The notes beneath the pieces are model-generated. The model saw only the letters and a list, made by a program, of their open reading frames with translations. It ran no database searches and was not told the DNA's origin. A stretch of DNA of 64,000 nucleotides from a marine gamma proteobacterium HTCC2080. Its GTDB lineage: Bacteria; Pseudomonadota; Gammaproteobacteria; Pseudomonadales; Halieaceae. The translations under genes were made by a program, and so were the position numbers. The stretch covers positions 186,001 to 250,000 of the forward strand of contig AAVV01000002.1 in the NCBI GenBank assembly GCA_000169115.1, read 5' to 3'. This document shows, one piece after another, positions 48,386 to 58,681 of the stretch. Numbering within the stretch: the stretch's first letter is position 1; every line of letters begins with the position of its first letter.

Positions 48386-49215
48386 AGCGAACTCTCTTCA
48401 TGAATGCAGGCCGACAACGCGTCACTCGCTACGGTTTCAGGAAAATTAGCATCATCTACCGAGGCGATTCGACGAATCCCCACGACAGCGTTACAAGACC
48501 ATGCCTCCTCAGCCACAGCCACATCGTCAGCGGTGATTTCTCGAACGCTCACCTGATAACCCAAGAACGCAGCCCAGTGATCCAAAATCGCCTCCCGACG
48601 GGTCCCAGCTATGCCAACTTCAGTGATTGGGGGAGTAATAAAACAAGCACCAACCCGCAAAAACAAATTGCCGCTCGTTGTCGAAACCCAAGACCCCGAT
48701 GAATCACACATAATCGCATCAGTGAAGCCTTGACGGCACGCTGCATCTAGCGCCACCACCTGCTCGGTTCTTGCCAGCAGTTTGCAACCTTGAAAAAAAG
48801 GCTGCGCGGACCAGCGCACACGACTGACCGTCAACACCGCGGGCGACTTAACGTTATAAATGCCCGGGCTAAAACGAAGGATACTGCGTGGGAACTGCTT
48901 TTCAGGAACCTTATAACCTCGCGGGCCGGAGCCACGTGTCACGGTTAGTCGCAGCGTACCGGTGGCATCAGCAACAGCGCTCCTCAAGGTCTTTTCAGCT
49001 TCATTAATTAGTGTCAGAGCGGTATTGCCCGACGCGGGAAAACCTAATACCTGAAGCCCTCTATCCAGACGTTTGACATGGCGTTGTTTACACAACACAA
49101 CACCAAGCTCAACACGCAGTGTTTCGAAAACACCGTCAGCGAGACATAAGCCACGATCATCTGGAGGCACCTCCGCGTTGGCGACCCCATTGACCCAAAA
49201 GGCCTCCCCAGCCAA
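48382..49215 (-). CDS. pabC: Aminodeoxychorismate lyase PabC
   Basis: Class IV PLP enzyme that makes 4-aminobenzoate and pyruvate from aminodeoxychorismate in folate synthesis. The 277 residues start with FWVNGVANAEVPPDDRGLCL and ADGVFETLRV; the PLP lysine is in CKLLARTEQVVALDAA; the later WVSTTSGNLFLRVG is the phosphate-binding part. The start is a TTG (49213-49215) with no clear ribosome-binding site. Its place between fabF and mltG is the classical one. Confidence 0.92.
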   Translation of the reverse strand: MAGEAFWVNGVANAEVPPDDRGLCLADGVFETLRVELGVVLCKQRHVKRLDRGLQVLGFPASGNTALTLINEAEKTLRSAVADATGTLRLTVTRGSGPRGYKVPEKQFPRSILRFSPGIYNVKSPAVLTVSRVRWSAQPFFQGCKLLARTEQVVALDAACRQGFTDAIMCDSSGSWVSTTSGNLFLRVGACFITPPITEVGIAGTRREAILDHWAAFLGYQVSVREITADDVAVAEEAWSCNAVVGIRRIASVDDANFPETVASDALSACIHEESSL

Positions 49216-49223
49216 GCTAAAAA

Positions 49224-50468
49224 TTACTCTGCAAACTGACTAAAAACCAGTGATCCATTCGTCCCACCAAATCCAAAAGAATTGCTAATGGCGTGGTTAA
49301 TTTTCCGTTGCTGTGCATGATGAGGTACGTAATTAAGATCGCAGCCCTCTCCTGGGTTATCAAGATTTATAGTGGGCGGAGCAACATCGTCACGTATGGC
49401 TAGAATCGTAAATACTGCTTCGACCGCACCCGCAGCCCCTAATAGATGTCCAATCATCGATTTGGTGGAACTGACTGCGAGCTGTGCTGCAACATCCCCG
49501 AAAATAGACTTTACAGCCATCGTCTCAGCTCGGTCACCGACAATGGTTGAAGTGCCGTGGGCGTTTATGTAACCGATATCTGACGCGTTCAAACCCGAAT
49601 CACGTAGGGCATTGGCCATGGACCGGGCGGCCCCGCGACCATCTTCTGGGGGAGAGGTCATGTGGTAAGCGTCACCGCTCATACCAAAACCCGTTAGCTC
49701 TGCGTAGATAGTAGCCTTGCGAGCTTTTGCGCTTTCTAGTGATTCGAGCATGAGCATTGCCGCGCCGTCACCCAGTACAAATCCGTCACGGTCTGCATCC
49801 CAAGGTCTAGATGCCAATTCAGGAGTCGCATTTCGAGTCGAAAGCGCCCTCGCGGCGGCGAATCCACCTAATCCAACAGGCGTGGTTGCCATTTCGGCGC
49901 CACCCACCAGCATGGCGTCGGCCTCCCCAGTAGCAATTAAGCGCGCGCCCATTCCAATATTGTGCGTGCCACTGGTGCAAGCAGTGACAATGGCCAAATT
50001 CGGTCCCTGAAGGTTATACATAACCGACAGATTCCCGCTTATCATATTAATAATGGCACCCGGCACAAAAAAGGGTGACATGCGTCGAGGCCCTGCATTT
50101 AAGATCAGCTCGTTGTTACGCTCAATGGAGCCAATACCCCCGATGCCCGAACCGATAGCACAACCAATACGCTCACAGTTCGCCTCAGTAATCTCCAGAC
50201 CACTGTCTCGGATCGCCTGAATACCTGCGACCATGCCGAACTGAATAAACGGATCCATTCGCTTTGAATCCTTAGGCGCCAGGTATCCCTCAGTTGAAAA
50301 GTTTTTAACTGAACAACTAAATTGGGTGCTGAAGGCGTCTGTATCGAACCCTTCAATACTGGCCGCACCACTTTTTCCATCGCAAATGGCTTGCCAACTT
50401 GATGCCACATCCAACCCCACCGGCGTCACTGCACCAAGCCCGGTTACTACCACTCGATTGCCGTTCAT
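49224..50468 (-). CDS. fabF: 3-oxoacyl-ACP synthase II
   Basis: Condensing enzyme of fatty-acid elongation. The 414 residues match KAS II. The active-site Cys lies in [18 protein letters not shown], and the two His are in [12 protein letters not shown] and [13 protein letters not shown]-terminal [15 protein letters not shown] is the family signature. A GGAGA site precedes the ATG. It follows acpP with a terminator-like hairpin between. Confidence 0.97.
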   Translation of the reverse strand: MNGNRVVVTGLGAVTPVGLDVASSWQAICDGKSGAASIEGFDTDAFSTQFSCSVKNFSTEGYLAPKDSKRMDPFIQFGMVAGIQAIRDSGLEITEANCERIGCAIGSGIGGIGSIERNNELILNAGPRRMSPFFVPGAIINMISGNLSVMYNLQGPNLAIVTACTSGTHNIGMGARLIATGEADAMLVGGAEMATTPVGLGGFAAARALSTRNATPELASRPWDADRDGFVLGDGAAMLMLESLESAKARKATIYAELTGFGMSGDAYHMTSPPEDGRGAARSMANALRDSGLNASDIGYINAHGTSTIVGDRAETMAVKSIFGDVAAQLAVSSTKSMIGHLLGAAGAVEAVFTILAIRDDVAPPTINLDNPGEGCDLNYVPHHAQQRKINHAISNSFGFGGTNGSLVFSQFAE

Positions 50469-50550
50469 GAACAGTCTCCCTCGACTAGAGGCGCAAATTA
50501 AGAGGCTGCGCCGGAGGTCTCAATAGACCTCTAAAAAGATCAAGCCGCAC

Positions 50551-50585
50551 AAAAAAAAGCCGCTCGTCACAAGTGCAGAGCGGCT
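50551..50585 (-). terminator. Terminator/attenuator between acpP and fabF
   Basis: On the minus strand, AGCCGCT (50579-50585) and AGCGGCT (50558-50564) form a seven-pair stem around a 14-base loop, followed by eight U residues. It lies about 30 bases past the acpP stop; partial termination here would give the high acpP-to-fabF ratio the cell needs. Confidence 0.8.
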
Positions 50586-50613
50586 CTCATACTTACTGTC
50601 TCTTTAAAAAACC

Positions 50614-50850
50614 TTAGGCAAGGTTTTCATTAATGTAGTTGATGGCCAACTGCACTGTGGTGATTTTCTCGGCTTCTTCATCGGGAATTTCGGTTTCAAA
50701 CTCCTCCTCAAGGGCCATAACGAGCTCCACGGTGTCTAGAGAATCTGCGCCCAAGTCGTCGACAAAAGACGCCTCAGTACGCACTTCGTCTTCTTTAACG
50801 CCCAGCTGCTCGGCAACGATTTTCTTTACGCGATCTTCAATGCTGCTCAT
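50614..50850 (-). CDS. acpP: Acyl carrier protein
   Basis: 78-residue acidic carrier of growing acyl chains. The phosphopantetheine serine is in [13 protein letters not shown]. Almost the whole sequence matches the usual [19 protein letters not shown] at the start, [20 protein letters not shown] in the second half. An ATG with a nearby GGGAG precedes it; about 100 bases separate it from fabG, room for its own promoter. Confidence 0.98.
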   Translation of the reverse strand: MSSIEDRVKKIVAEQLGVKEDEVRTEASFVDDLGADSLDTVELVMALEEEFETEIPDEEAEKITTVQLAINYINENLA

Positions 50851-50954
50851 GGTCTGTTTTACTCTCCCAACTTGTTGGCGGGCCTAAGCCCTCTTCAGTG
50901 TGCGGATTCTACCTGTAAAAGCCCGCAGATAGAATACAGTATAAGACGACCTGT

Positions 50955-51695
50955 TTAGGCCATGTACATGCCGCCATTGACATGGATAGTTTCCCCGGTG
51001 ATGTAAGCGGCCGCATCGCCTACCAAGAACTTGACAGTTTCTGCGATTTCTACAGGACTACCGAGGCGCGCCAGTGGTATCTGACCAAGCATGAGGTTAC
51101 GGTTTTCATCCGACAATTCGCGTGTCATATCGGTATCTATAAAGCCTGGGGCAACCGCATTGACTGTGATAGATCGAGAACCAACCTCTCGAGCAAGCGC
51201 TCGGGTGAAACCCTCTGCTCCAGCCTTCGTCGCTGCGTAATTAGCCTGGCCAGCATTGCCCATGGAACCCACCACAGAGGTAATGGTAACGATACGTCCC
51301 CACCTTGCTTTGGTCATTCCTCTCAGGCAAGCCTTGCTCAAGCGGAAAACTGAACTTAGGTTGGTATCGATGACACTATCCCACTCTTCGGCTTTCATTC
51401 GCATGAGAATATTGTCTCGAGTAATGCCAGCGTTATTTACCAATATTAGTGGTGCTCCGAAGCGCGCTTTGATCGTGCTCATCAACTCATCAATACTTTT
51501 TTCACTAGCAACATCTAGGACTAACCCAGCACCTCCAAGCGGCGACAGCCTTTCCTCAATGCCGGCTGCACCAGCCTCGGTGGTCGCCGTACCGATAACG
51601 ATCATGTTTTCCTGAGTAAGCGTATCCGCGATCGCACGACCGATACCTCGGCTAGCACCGGTTACAAGGGCAACAGGGGGATGGGAATCACTCAT
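50955..51695 (-). CDS. fabG: 3-oxoacyl-ACP reductase
   Basis: NADPH-dependent SDR of fatty-acid elongation. 246 residues. Cofactor motif TGASRGIGRAIA, NNAGITRD, catalytic Ser in ITSVVGSMG, YxxxK in YAATKAG, and the FabG-type ending VNGGMYMA. Its start overlaps the fabD stop by four bases (ATGA). Confidence 0.97.
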   Translation of the reverse strand: MSDSHPPVALVTGASRGIGRAIADTLTQENMIVIGTATTEAGAAGIEERLSPLGGAGLVLDVASEKSIDELMSTIKARFGAPLILVNNAGITRDNILMRMKAEEWDSVIDTNLSSVFRLSKACLRGMTKARWGRIVTITSVVGSMGNAGQANYAATKAGAEGFTRALAREVGSRSITVNAVAPGFIDTDMTRELSDENRNLMLGQIPLARLGSPVEIAETVKFLVGDAAAYITGETIHVNGGMYMA

Positions 51696-52693
51696 ACGTC
51701 ACTCACCTTAGCCAGTTGATTTAAGGCTTCCAAAAGTGCCTCAGGACTCTCAATACAATAGCAAGATTTAGAACGATCGATGCGCCGTAATAAACCCGCC
51801 AGGACCTTACCGGGGCCGCACTCTATAAAAGATGTACCGCCCATGGAAATCATGCGCTGCACACAGGCGGTCCACTGTACGGGCGCCACGACTTGCTTAA
51901 CCAGCAATTGTGCAATACTCGCACCAGCCACGTGAGGCCCTGCATCGACGTTACTGATCACGGGCATCTGAGCATCCGCAACGGAAACGTCGGCTAACGC
52001 CTCTTCGAGAATAACTGCCGCGGGCTGCATTAAAGGGGTATGAAAAGGAGCACTGACTGGGAGGGGCAAAATGCGCTTTGCTCCAGCGGCTTTTAGAGTA
52101 ACCGAGGCGCTTTGAACAGCTGCTGCATGGCCAGCGATAACGACCTGGCCCGGGGAATTAAAATTTACGGCCAACACCTGTGTATCGCTGTTAACGCTTG
52201 CTTCAGCGCAAATTGAGTTAATAGCTTCGTCGTTAAGACCTAGCACCGCCGCCATGGCACCTTCACCAACCGGAACCGCACCCTGCATCGCCTGCCCTCG
52301 CAAACGCACTATCCTCACCGCGTCGCTAAAGGCGAGAACTCCAGCGGCTACCAATGCTGAAAACTCACCCAAACTATGCCCCGCTACCACACTGGGGACC
52401 CGCCCTCCCCGCTGCAGCCACAAGCGATATAGGGCAACGCTTGCGGTCAAAATAAGCGGTTGGGTGTTGGCGGTTAACGCCTGTGACTCGGCAGGTCCGT
52501 CTTGGGCAAGAGACCATAAATCGAAGGACAAGACTTCTGAAGCCTCGGCAAAAGTGTCAAGAATGACCCTTTCGTCACTAGAAATCGTCGACAGCATACC
52601 AAGGTACTGAGAGCCTTGGCCGGGAAACATAAATCCTACATTGCTGCCGCACTGCGCTATAGCGCTCTGCTGCTTGAGTTCTATCTGCGACAC
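51692..52693 (-). CDS. fabD: Malonyl-CoA:ACP transacylase
   Basis: Loads malonyl groups onto ACP. The 333 residues include MFPGQGSQYLGML, the nucleophile serine in AGHSLGEFSALVAAG, and VSAPFHTPLMQPA. The start at 52693 is a GTG with only a weak ribosome-binding site and gives a slightly long N-terminus. Upstream, where plsX and fabH normally lie, is only a 72-base gap to rpmF. Confidence 0.95.
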   Translation of the reverse strand: MSQIELKQQSAIAQCGSNVGFMFPGQGSQYLGMLSTISSDERVILDTFAEASEVLSFDLWSLAQDGPAESQALTANTQPLILTASVALYRLWLQRGGRVPSVVAGHSLGEFSALVAAGVLAFSDAVRIVRLRGQAMQGAVPVGEGAMAAVLGLNDEAINSICAEASVNSDTQVLAVNFNSPGQVVIAGHAAAVQSASVTLKAAGAKRILPLPVSAPFHTPLMQPAAVILEEALADVSVADAQMPVISNVDAGPHVAGASIAQLLVKQVVAPVQWTACVQRMISMGGTSFIECGPGKVLAGLLRRIDRSKSCYCIESPEALLEALNQLAKVSDV

Positions 52694-52765
52694 ACCTACG
52701 CCCCCCGGCCCAGAATTGAATTCAAGTTAGGGCGGGGGCAACGTCAAGCAATCCCGCCCGGTAGA

Positions 52766-52948
52766 TCAGTCGTCGGAGCCAGTATCGATCACTTTCTTTC
52801 CGCGGTAAAAGCCGTCTGCACTCATATGATGACGACGACGCACTTCACCGGAAGTTGCATCTACTGTCAGGGTAGGGCCCTCAAGAGCATCATGAGAACG
52901 ACGCATGCCGCGACGCGACCGGGTTTTACGATTCTTCTGTACAGCCAT
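52766..52948 (-). CDS. rpmF: Ribosomal protein bL32
   Basis: 60 residues from the ATG at 52946-52948 with a GGAGG site upstream; the nine extra residues in the longer frame are discarded. [20 protein letters not shown] is the typical bL32 start. It follows yceD with a gap of about 40 bases, the conserved yceD-rpmF pair. The zinc-binding cysteines of some bL32 forms are absent (HH and no CxxC), i.e. a C-minus form. Confidence 0.96.
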   Translation of the reverse strand: MAVQKNRKTRSRRGMRRSHDALEGPTLTVDATSGEVRRRHHMSADGFYRGKKVIDTGSDD

Positions 52949-52991
52949 AACTTCCTCCATTCGATCGTGATGCAATAATGCGCTTCGATCG

Positions 52992-53531
52992 TTAACTGTC
53001 CTTCTCGCCTTTCAGTGATTGAAGCACACTGAAAGGATTGTCTTTTTCAGGGTTTTCACGGGCAAAACCTTCGCCGTCGCCACCCGACGCTTGAACCCCA
53101 GTCTCCACGCCACAGTTTGCATCACTGTGATAACTGAAACTCGGTAACGCCAAAAGGAGCTCGTCTTCGACAACCTCCCAAAGTTCTATCTCAGCCTCTG
53201 CAATGAGAGGCTCATACCTCGGCGGTAACTGAGCCGCCTGCTCGTCCGTCCAAACCACGGCCAGCGAGGTTGTTGAGGCTACGGTTTGCTCCAAGGTACC
53301 TAAACACCTCTGGCAGGTTACCAGCACATTTGCTGAAACCTGCATTGCTACCACGTAGCGCCCTTCCTCATCACGATCAAAATCTGCGCTCACCACAATG
53401 GCGCCGTTCGCCGCTACAATAGCTGCGCTCAGTCGCGTGAGCTTGGCAGGGTCTACGACCCCCGCCAAAGAGACTGCGCGCGCCGCCAGTGTGCGCACTT
53501 CGACCGTATGTGGGAGTGCTCCGGCTGTCAT
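52992..53531 (-). CDS. yceD: YceD family protein (DUF177)
   Basis: 179-residue DUF177 protein, found next to rpmF in most bacteria; in plants and E. coli the family is linked to 23S rRNA processing or accumulation. The paired cysteine region [14 protein letters not shown] and the later [13 protein letters not shown] are visible. Upstream is the divergent maf gene, with about 85 bases between the starts. Confidence 0.9.
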   Translation of the reverse strand: MTAGALPHTVEVRTLAARAVSLAGVVDPAKLTRLSAAIVAANGAIVVSADFDRDEEGRYVVAMQVSANVLVTCQRCLGTLEQTVASTTSLAVVWTDEQAAQLPPRYEPLIAEAEIELWEVVEDELLLALPSFSYHSDANCGVETGVQASGGDGEGFARENPEKDNPFSVLQSLKGEKDS

Positions 53532-53615
53532 GGCGGCGCATAATACGGAGGACCCCGCAAGGTGTCAAAATTTAAATACTGGTAATACAAAGGGTTTTTT
53601 GAGGACGCCGATGAA

Positions 53616-54203
53616 ATGAACGTACCAGAAACACTTATTCTTGCCTCAACATCGGCCTACAGGGCCGAGTTATTGGGCCGCCTGGGCCTTTCATTTGATA
53701 TTCAGAGAGTCATTATCGACGAATCCCCCAGTTCGTCAGAAGGCTCAGCGGCACTCGCACAGCGGCTCTCTGTGGAGAAGGCGAAAGCAGTAGCAAACAT
53801 TAAAGGGGACTACCTGAGCATAGGCAGCGATCAGGTCGCGGCCTGCGATGATCGACTTTTGGGGAAACCAGGCAGCGAAGCTCGAGCTTGCGAACAGCTC
53901 AGCTTTATCAGCAATAAGACCGTTCAATTCTTCACGGGGGTCGCTGTATGGCGACCGCAACAAGCCTTGCTCGACTACCGCGTGGTCCAGACCCAAGTCT
54001 GCATGCGAGATTTGTCCGACGCGGAAATCACCTCCTACGTTGCGCGAGATCAACCCTTAGACTGCGCGAGCAGTTTCAAATGGGAGGCCCTGGGCATAAG
54101 CCTGTTCCGATCCACCAAATCCTCAGATCCCACGGCTCTTCAAGGTTTGCCATTGATTGAACTCTCACAGATGTTACGCGGTCAGGGATATCGCATCCCT
54201 TGA
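53616..54203 (+). CDS. Maf/YceF nucleotide pyrophosphatase
   Basis: 195-residue Maf-fold enzyme hydrolysing non-canonical nucleotides. LASTSAYRAELLGRLGLSF and the catalytic SIGSDQVAACDDRLLGKPG fit the YceF branch (7-methyl-GTP pyrophosphatase); SSFKWEALGISLF near the C-terminus also fits. It lies between yceD and rluC as yceF does in E. coli, which supports that branch. Confidence 0.9.
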   Translation: MNVPETLILASTSAYRAELLGRLGLSFDIQRVIIDESPSSSEGSAALAQRLSVEKAKAVANIKGDYLSIGSDQVAACDDRLLGKPGSEARACEQLSFISNKTVQFFTGVAVWRPQQALLDYRVVQTQVCMRDLSDAEITSYVARDQPLDCASSFKWEALGISLFRSTKSSDPTALQGLPLIELSQMLRGQGYRIP

Positions 54204-54211
54204 AGTGGTAA

Positions 54212-55174
54212 CTAGGGTATGGCGTCCAGCAAACGCTCTAATTCAGTGGGCAGACCGGCTTCCAAGGAATAGTTTTGATCATCGAGTCGGAAGTTGAGAC
54301 TCGCAGCATGCAAAAAAAGCCGCTTCAGCCCCAGCTTATCAGCGATTCGAACGGCGGCTTCATCTGCATATTTGGCGTCCCCTAAAATTGGGAAGCCCGC
54401 ATGTTGGCAGTGTACTCGTATCTGGTGGGTTCTTCCGGTAACCGGCTTGGCCTCTACGAGCGTGGCAGAAGACCAGCGCCGTACAACGCGAAATGTTGTC
54501 AAAGATTGACGCCCAGTCGCAGCTACTTTGACCCGACGCTCTCCTGAAGGCAGGGCAAATTTCTCTAGCGGCGCATCAACTCGTTTTAAATGCGCGGGCC
54601 AACGGCCATTGACGAGGCACAGATAGCGCTTGTCTATCCCATTCGATCGCAACAGAACATGGAGGTTACGCAGGGTAGATGCTCTACGTGCGACCAGTAA
54701 AAGCCCCGAGGTATCACGATCTAGCCTGTGAACTAACTCTAAATACCGGTCAGTTTCGTACATAGCCCTCAAAGTTTCGATAAGCCCGACGTTGATACCA
54801 CTACCCCCATGCACGGCTAGACCCGGTGGTTTGTTGACTACCAGTAATGTGCTCTCTTCCCGAATAATTGAAGCGCGTAATCGGGTGCGCCAGCCTGCGG
54901 CCCCGGCTGCTTCTGCCTTTTCAGGGACCCGTAACGGCGGGATCCGCACAGAAACCCCTGCCTCAAGCCGGGTATCTGGCTTCACCCGACCTTTATCAAC
55001 CCGCACCTCGCCCTTGCGAATGGCCCTATAGATTCGAGTCTTTGGCACTCCTCCACGCACACGTTGGAGGAAATTGTCCAAACGCTGACCCGCTTCCTCA
55101 GGCAAGACAACCCGCCACTCGACCTTGACCTCTGTTTGCGTGTCTCTACTCTTTTTTTCAGACAATTGAATCAC
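54212..55174 (-). CDS. rluC: 23S rRNA pseudouridine synthase RluC
   Basis: RluA-family enzyme; RluC of E. coli modifies 23S rRNA U955, U2504 and U2580. The 320 residues contain an S4-like domain (QRLDNFLQRVRGGVPKTRIY and a following RKGEVRVDKGRVK) and the catalytic motif VHRLDRDTSGLLLVA. The GTG at 55172-55174 is used. It is convergent with maf and divergent from rne, the conserved arrangement. Confidence 0.94.
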   Translation of the reverse strand: MIQLSEKKSRDTQTEVKVEWRVVLPEEAGQRLDNFLQRVRGGVPKTRIYRAIRKGEVRVDKGRVKPDTRLEAGVSVRIPPLRVPEKAEAAGAAGWRTRLRASIIREESTLLVVNKPPGLAVHGGSGINVGLIETLRAMYETDRYLELVHRLDRDTSGLLLVARRASTLRNLHVLLRSNGIDKRYLCLVNGRWPAHLKRVDAPLEKFALPSGERRVKVAATGRQSLTTFRVVRRWSSATLVEAKPVTGRTHQIRVHCQHAGFPILGDAKYADEAAVRIADKLGLKRLFLHAASLNFRLDDQNYSLEAGLPTELERLLDAIP

Positions 55175-55646
55175 TTAGCATTTAGTGTTAATGTCCATTT
55201 TGGTTGTGTTCCGACACACTGGTGTTTTAGGAAGGCCCGGCGAAAATTTGTTCGACCGGCGCGCCTCCCGCCCTCAGGCCGACAGAGTAGCCTGATATGC
55301 CGCTCCCCTCCACAAAATACGTACAGAGGGTGCTGCAACCAGCGACTGAATGCCACCTAAAATAAATTAAACGCGCTCCTGCCTGTACCGTTACCACTCC
55401 GGGCTATTTGAGGACATCTCCCCGTCAGAGCGGGGTACGCAGAGAGCTTTTGCTAACCCGCGAATACAACGAACGCGGTGTGATTTTTTGGGGTCGTTTA
55501 CAAGGACGACTCCGACGGCAACATTAAATCTGTGGAGGACCCACAGATCTGGGTTGAGCGCAAAAGCGCCAAGAGCCCTGTTTGTTTTCTCACCCTGTCC
55601 CGGGGTATCGCACCTGTTCGGTGGCTTCGCCCATTGGACATTTACC
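55175..55646 (+). promoter_or_regulatory. Long leader of rne with three hairpins
   Basis: About 470 bases without a gene separate the divergent rluC and rne. A possible promoter is TTGAAT followed after 17 bases by TAATGT near 55165-55195, weak. The later part holds three perfect five-pair stems in a row: CCCCG/CGGGG at 55420-55435, CCGCG/CGCGG at 55458-55478 and GTCGT/ACGAC at 55493-55510. In E. coli the rne leader folds into hairpins through which RNase E controls its own mRNA; this leader is similar in length and layout. Confidence 0.5.
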
Positions 55647-58568
55647 ATGAAAAAAATGCTTATCAATGCCACACAGCCCGAGGAAATCCGGGTTGCTATT
55701 GTGGATGGACAACGCTTAAACGACCTCGACATTGAGAACCGCTCAAGAGGATCCACCAAAGCGAACGTCTACAAAGCCAAAATCACTCGAGTTGAGCCCA
55801 GTCTGGAGGCCGCTTTCGTCGACTTTGGCGCAGAGAGACACGGTTTTTTACCACTCAAGGAAATCGCCCACCAGTACTACCGCAGCACAGCCCCAGAGGG
55901 CGAAGGTAAAACTCGAATCAAGGACGTGCTCAAAGAGGGCACTGAAGTTATTGTTCAGGTGGACAAGGAAGAGCGCGGGACCAAAGGAGCCGCTCTCACC
56001 ACATATATCAGTCTGGCTGGACGGTATATGGTTTTGATGCCTAACAACCCCAAAGCCGGTGGAATATCCCGTCGGATTGAGGGTGATGACCGCACCGAAC
56101 TTAGGGATGCCCTATCGCAGCTGAACATACCTGATGGTATGGGCGTCATTATCCGTACCGCCGGTGTTGGACGCAGCCCGGAAGAGCTACAGTGGGATCT
56201 GGATTATTTACTACAACTCTGGAGCTCTATTTCGTCGGCATCAGACGAAAACAAGGCTCCGGTACTCTTGTATCAAGAAAGCGATGTCATCATTCGCTCC
56301 ATCCGAGACTACCTCCGAGACGATGTTGACCAAGTGCTCATCGACGATAAGGCCGCCTGGCAGCAGGCCCATGACTTCGTCACCATGGTCATGCCTAAAT
56401 ATGCCCAGCGAATACGATACTATGAAGATGCAACTCCCCTCTTCAATCGATTTCAAGTCGAAGGGCAAATCGAGAGCGCATTTCAGCGCGAAGTTCGACT
56501 ACCCTCAGGCGGATCGATTGTTATAGACCCTACTGAGGCGTTGATTTCTATTGACATCAACTCAGCTCGAGCCACAAAAGGGTCGGACATAGAGCAAACA
56601 GCGTTGCAGACCAACCTTGAAGCTGCCGACGAAGTTGCTCGTCAGCTCCGTCTTCGGGATATGGGTGGCTTGGTCGTCATTGACTTTATTGACATGAACG
56701 CCAACAAGAACCAGAGAGCCGTAGAAAACAGAATTCGAGATGCCCTTGAAGTCGATCGTGCTCGTGTCCAAGTTGGCAGAATATCTCGATTTGGTTTACT
56801 CGAGATGTCCCGACAGCGCCTTCGACCCTCCCTTGGCGAGATCAGTGCCATGGTCTGCCCACGCTGTACCGGTAAAGGCACAATACGAGACACCAAGTCA
56901 CTAGCTCTCGCAATTCTTAGGTTGCTTCAGGAAGAAGCTGCAAAAGATCGAACTGGTGAGGTCAGGGCCGTCGTTCCCGTTGAAGTCGCCGCATTTCTAC
57001 TCAATGAAAAGCGCAGTGCAGTTAACGATATTGAAAGCTCCAGCGGCGTCAGGGTATTGATTATCCCCAACCCTCACATGGAAACACCGCATTTTGACGT
57101 CATTCGTCTACGCGATGATGAAGTAGAAGAAAGCACAACATTAAGCTACGAAGTTGCTATTGAAACCCCTGATCCTATCGCTGTGCGCGATGAGGTAAGT
57201 GCAATTCCCGCAGCCCCACAGCCTCTAGTGCGAGGCGTTACACCTCAGGAACCCGCACCGGTCGCTGCGGAGCCTGAAGCTCCAGCTCCAATGGCGGAGA
57301 CACGCGATATAAAGCAGCAACCCAAGACAGAATCACCCCAGAAGACGGGTATTCTGACAAGGATGTGGGGAGCGCTGTTCGCTCCTGCGCCAAGTGAAGA
57401 AGCAGATATCGAGACACTGACAGAAACCGAAGACAGCGGCCACGAAGAAAGCTCGGAGCCTAAAGAAAACGCCAACCGCCAGCGAAGAAGTCGTGGTGGT
57501 AGAAACCGTACGCGCAGCCGGCGTCCTGATTCGGATGTGCAAGCTGAAGACACTGATGAAGTGGACCAAACTACCGTTGATGCTGACGAATCAGACTCAT
57601 CCGAGTCAAACGATGACACGGATGATCGGCCAAAGCGCAATCGCCGCCGCCGTGGTCGACGTGGCGGACAAAAGCGTCCGCTGTCTGACAGTTCCGATGT
57701 TGAGGCGAACGAAGGTGAGGAACACACTGGTGAGGACGACATTGACGACGCAGTAGACAATGACGTTCAAGCCGCAGTGGCAGAGGAGTCGAAAGAGAGC
57801 GCCCGTCATAGACCGTCCGACAAACGTAGCGAGGGACGGCGGCGGCGCCAACGCGGACCTAAACCTGACATTCAAGCGGAAACTCAAGCTGACACCGCAG
57901 GCACGGTTACCGACGCGCCAGTGGCAGGCACGGATGAGAACGATGCCCCTATAGAAAATGCAGTTAGTGCCGAAGCCAACCAGGTGCCCGCCCCAGCTTT
58001 GAGCTCGGTAACGGATCAAATAGACCTGTTAGCTGGCACGCCAGAAGGCGCCAAACAAACAGAAGAACCTATGGTCGCGGCCTCATCGGTAACTGCACAG
58101 GAAACTGATGAAGCCAATGTTACTGATGAAGCCAATGTTAATGATGACACTGCTCAAAGTACGCAGACAGCAGAGTCAGAGCCGGCACCTGTTACTGACG
58201 CTGTGGCGGCTACTAGCGAAGAAATTGCCTCCAAAGAAGAAACAGTGAAACCCGAAGAAATTATTGCGACCGCAGCCACTATTGCACCCGCGACCGCAGA
58301 AGTTGATCGCTCGGGACTCACAGACGCAGGCAGAGCGGTAAATGACCCAAGAGTTGAACCTAAGCCCATTGGTGAAGTGAATGTGGCGACACTGCGACAG
58401 GCATTGTTCCTCGAGCAAGAGGCCCCACCGGTTAGTATTGTTAGCCGTGACATTCCTAGAGCGAGCAACGACCCCCGAGGGCCTAAAGCCGGTTTAGCCT
58501 TTACCGCTGCTAAGAGAAGTCCTGATGAGTCCAATGAAGATACCGTGCCGGACGCACAAGCCAACTAA
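55647..58568 (+). CDS. rne: Ribonuclease E
   Basis: Endoribonuclease that starts mRNA decay and matures rRNA and tRNA; scaffold of the RNA degradosome at the membrane. About 973 residues from the ATG at 55647, where the conserved [20 protein letters not shown] begins; the 53 upstream residues of the open frame are leader. The S1 domain, the catalytic Asp-rich stretches [20 protein letters not shown] and [11 protein letters not shown], and the zinc-link CPRCTGKGT are all present. The C-terminal half is a long low-complexity acidic/Arg-rich scaffold with arginine blocks near residues 600-690 and an 18-bp tandem repeat. Confidence 0.97.
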   Translation: MKKMLINATQPEEIRVAIVDGQRLNDLDIENRSRGSTKANVYKAKITRVEPSLEAAFVDFGAERHGFLPLKEIAHQYYRSTAPEGEGKTRIKDVLKEGTEVIVQVDKEERGTKGAALTTYISLAGRYMVLMPNNPKAGGISRRIEGDDRTELRDALSQLNIPDGMGVIIRTAGVGRSPEELQWDLDYLLQLWSSISSASDENKAPVLLYQESDVIIRSIRDYLRDDVDQVLIDDKAAWQQAHDFVTMVMPKYAQRIRYYEDATPLFNRFQVEGQIESAFQREVRLPSGGSIVIDPTEALISIDINSARATKGSDIEQTALQTNLEAADEVARQLRLRDMGGLVVIDFIDMNANKNQRAVENRIRDALEVDRARVQVGRISRFGLLEMSRQRLRPSLGEISAMVCPRCTGKGTIRDTKSLALAILRLLQEEAAKDRTGEVRAVVPVEVAAFLLNEKRSAVNDIESSSGVRVLIIPNPHMETPHFDVIRLRDDEVEESTTLSYEVAIETPDPIAVRDEVSAIPAAPQPLVRGVTPQEPAPVAAEPEAPAPMAETRDIKQQPKTESPQKTGILTRMWGALFAPAPSEEADIETLTETEDSGHEESSEPKENANRQRRSRGGRNRTRSRRPDSDVQAEDTDEVDQTTVDADESDSSESNDDTDDRPKRNRRRRGRRGGQKRPLSDSSDVEANEGEEHTGEDDIDDAVDNDVQAAVAEESKESARHRPSDKRSEGRRRRQRGPKPDIQAETQADTAGTVTDAPVAGTDENDAPIENAVSAEANQVPAPALSSVTDQIDLLAGTPEGAKQTEEPMVAASSVTAQETDEANVTDEANVNDDTAQSTQTAESEPAPVTDAVAATSEEIASKEETVKPEEIIATAATIAPATAEVDRSGLTDAGRAVNDPRVEPKPIGEVNVATLRQALFLEQEAPPVSIVSRDIPRASNDPRGPKAGLAFTAAKRSPDESNEDTVPDAQAN
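58104..58139 (+). repeat. 18-bp tandem duplication inside rne
   Basis: Two exact copies of actgatgaagccaatgtt stand at 58104-58121 and 58122-58139, adding one copy of TDEANV to the disordered scaffold. In frame, so the protein is intact. Confidence 0.9.
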
Positions 58569-58570
58569 CA

Positions 58571-58600
58571 AAAAGGGGGCTCATGTAGCCCCCTTTTTTA
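58571..58600 (+). terminator. Intrinsic terminator of rne
   Basis: AGGGGGCT (58574-58581), loop CATGT, AGCCCCCT (58587-58594), then a T-tract. It starts a few bases after the rne stop. A-tract on the left may let it act on both strands. Confidence 0.9.
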
Positions 58601-58681
58601 TCTGTTCTCCTAAGTCACCTTCAAGATTAGTGCAGCAGGTAGAAACCACCCAGGCTAGACACTATTGCGGGGGCTCCGACA

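Noticed and set aside
57245-57760. Long Ser/Arg-rich open frame on the minus strand inside rne
   Set aside because: It is antisense to the low-complexity acidic/Arg-rich scaffold of RNase E, which leaves such frames open by composition. No ribosome-binding site or family resemblance.
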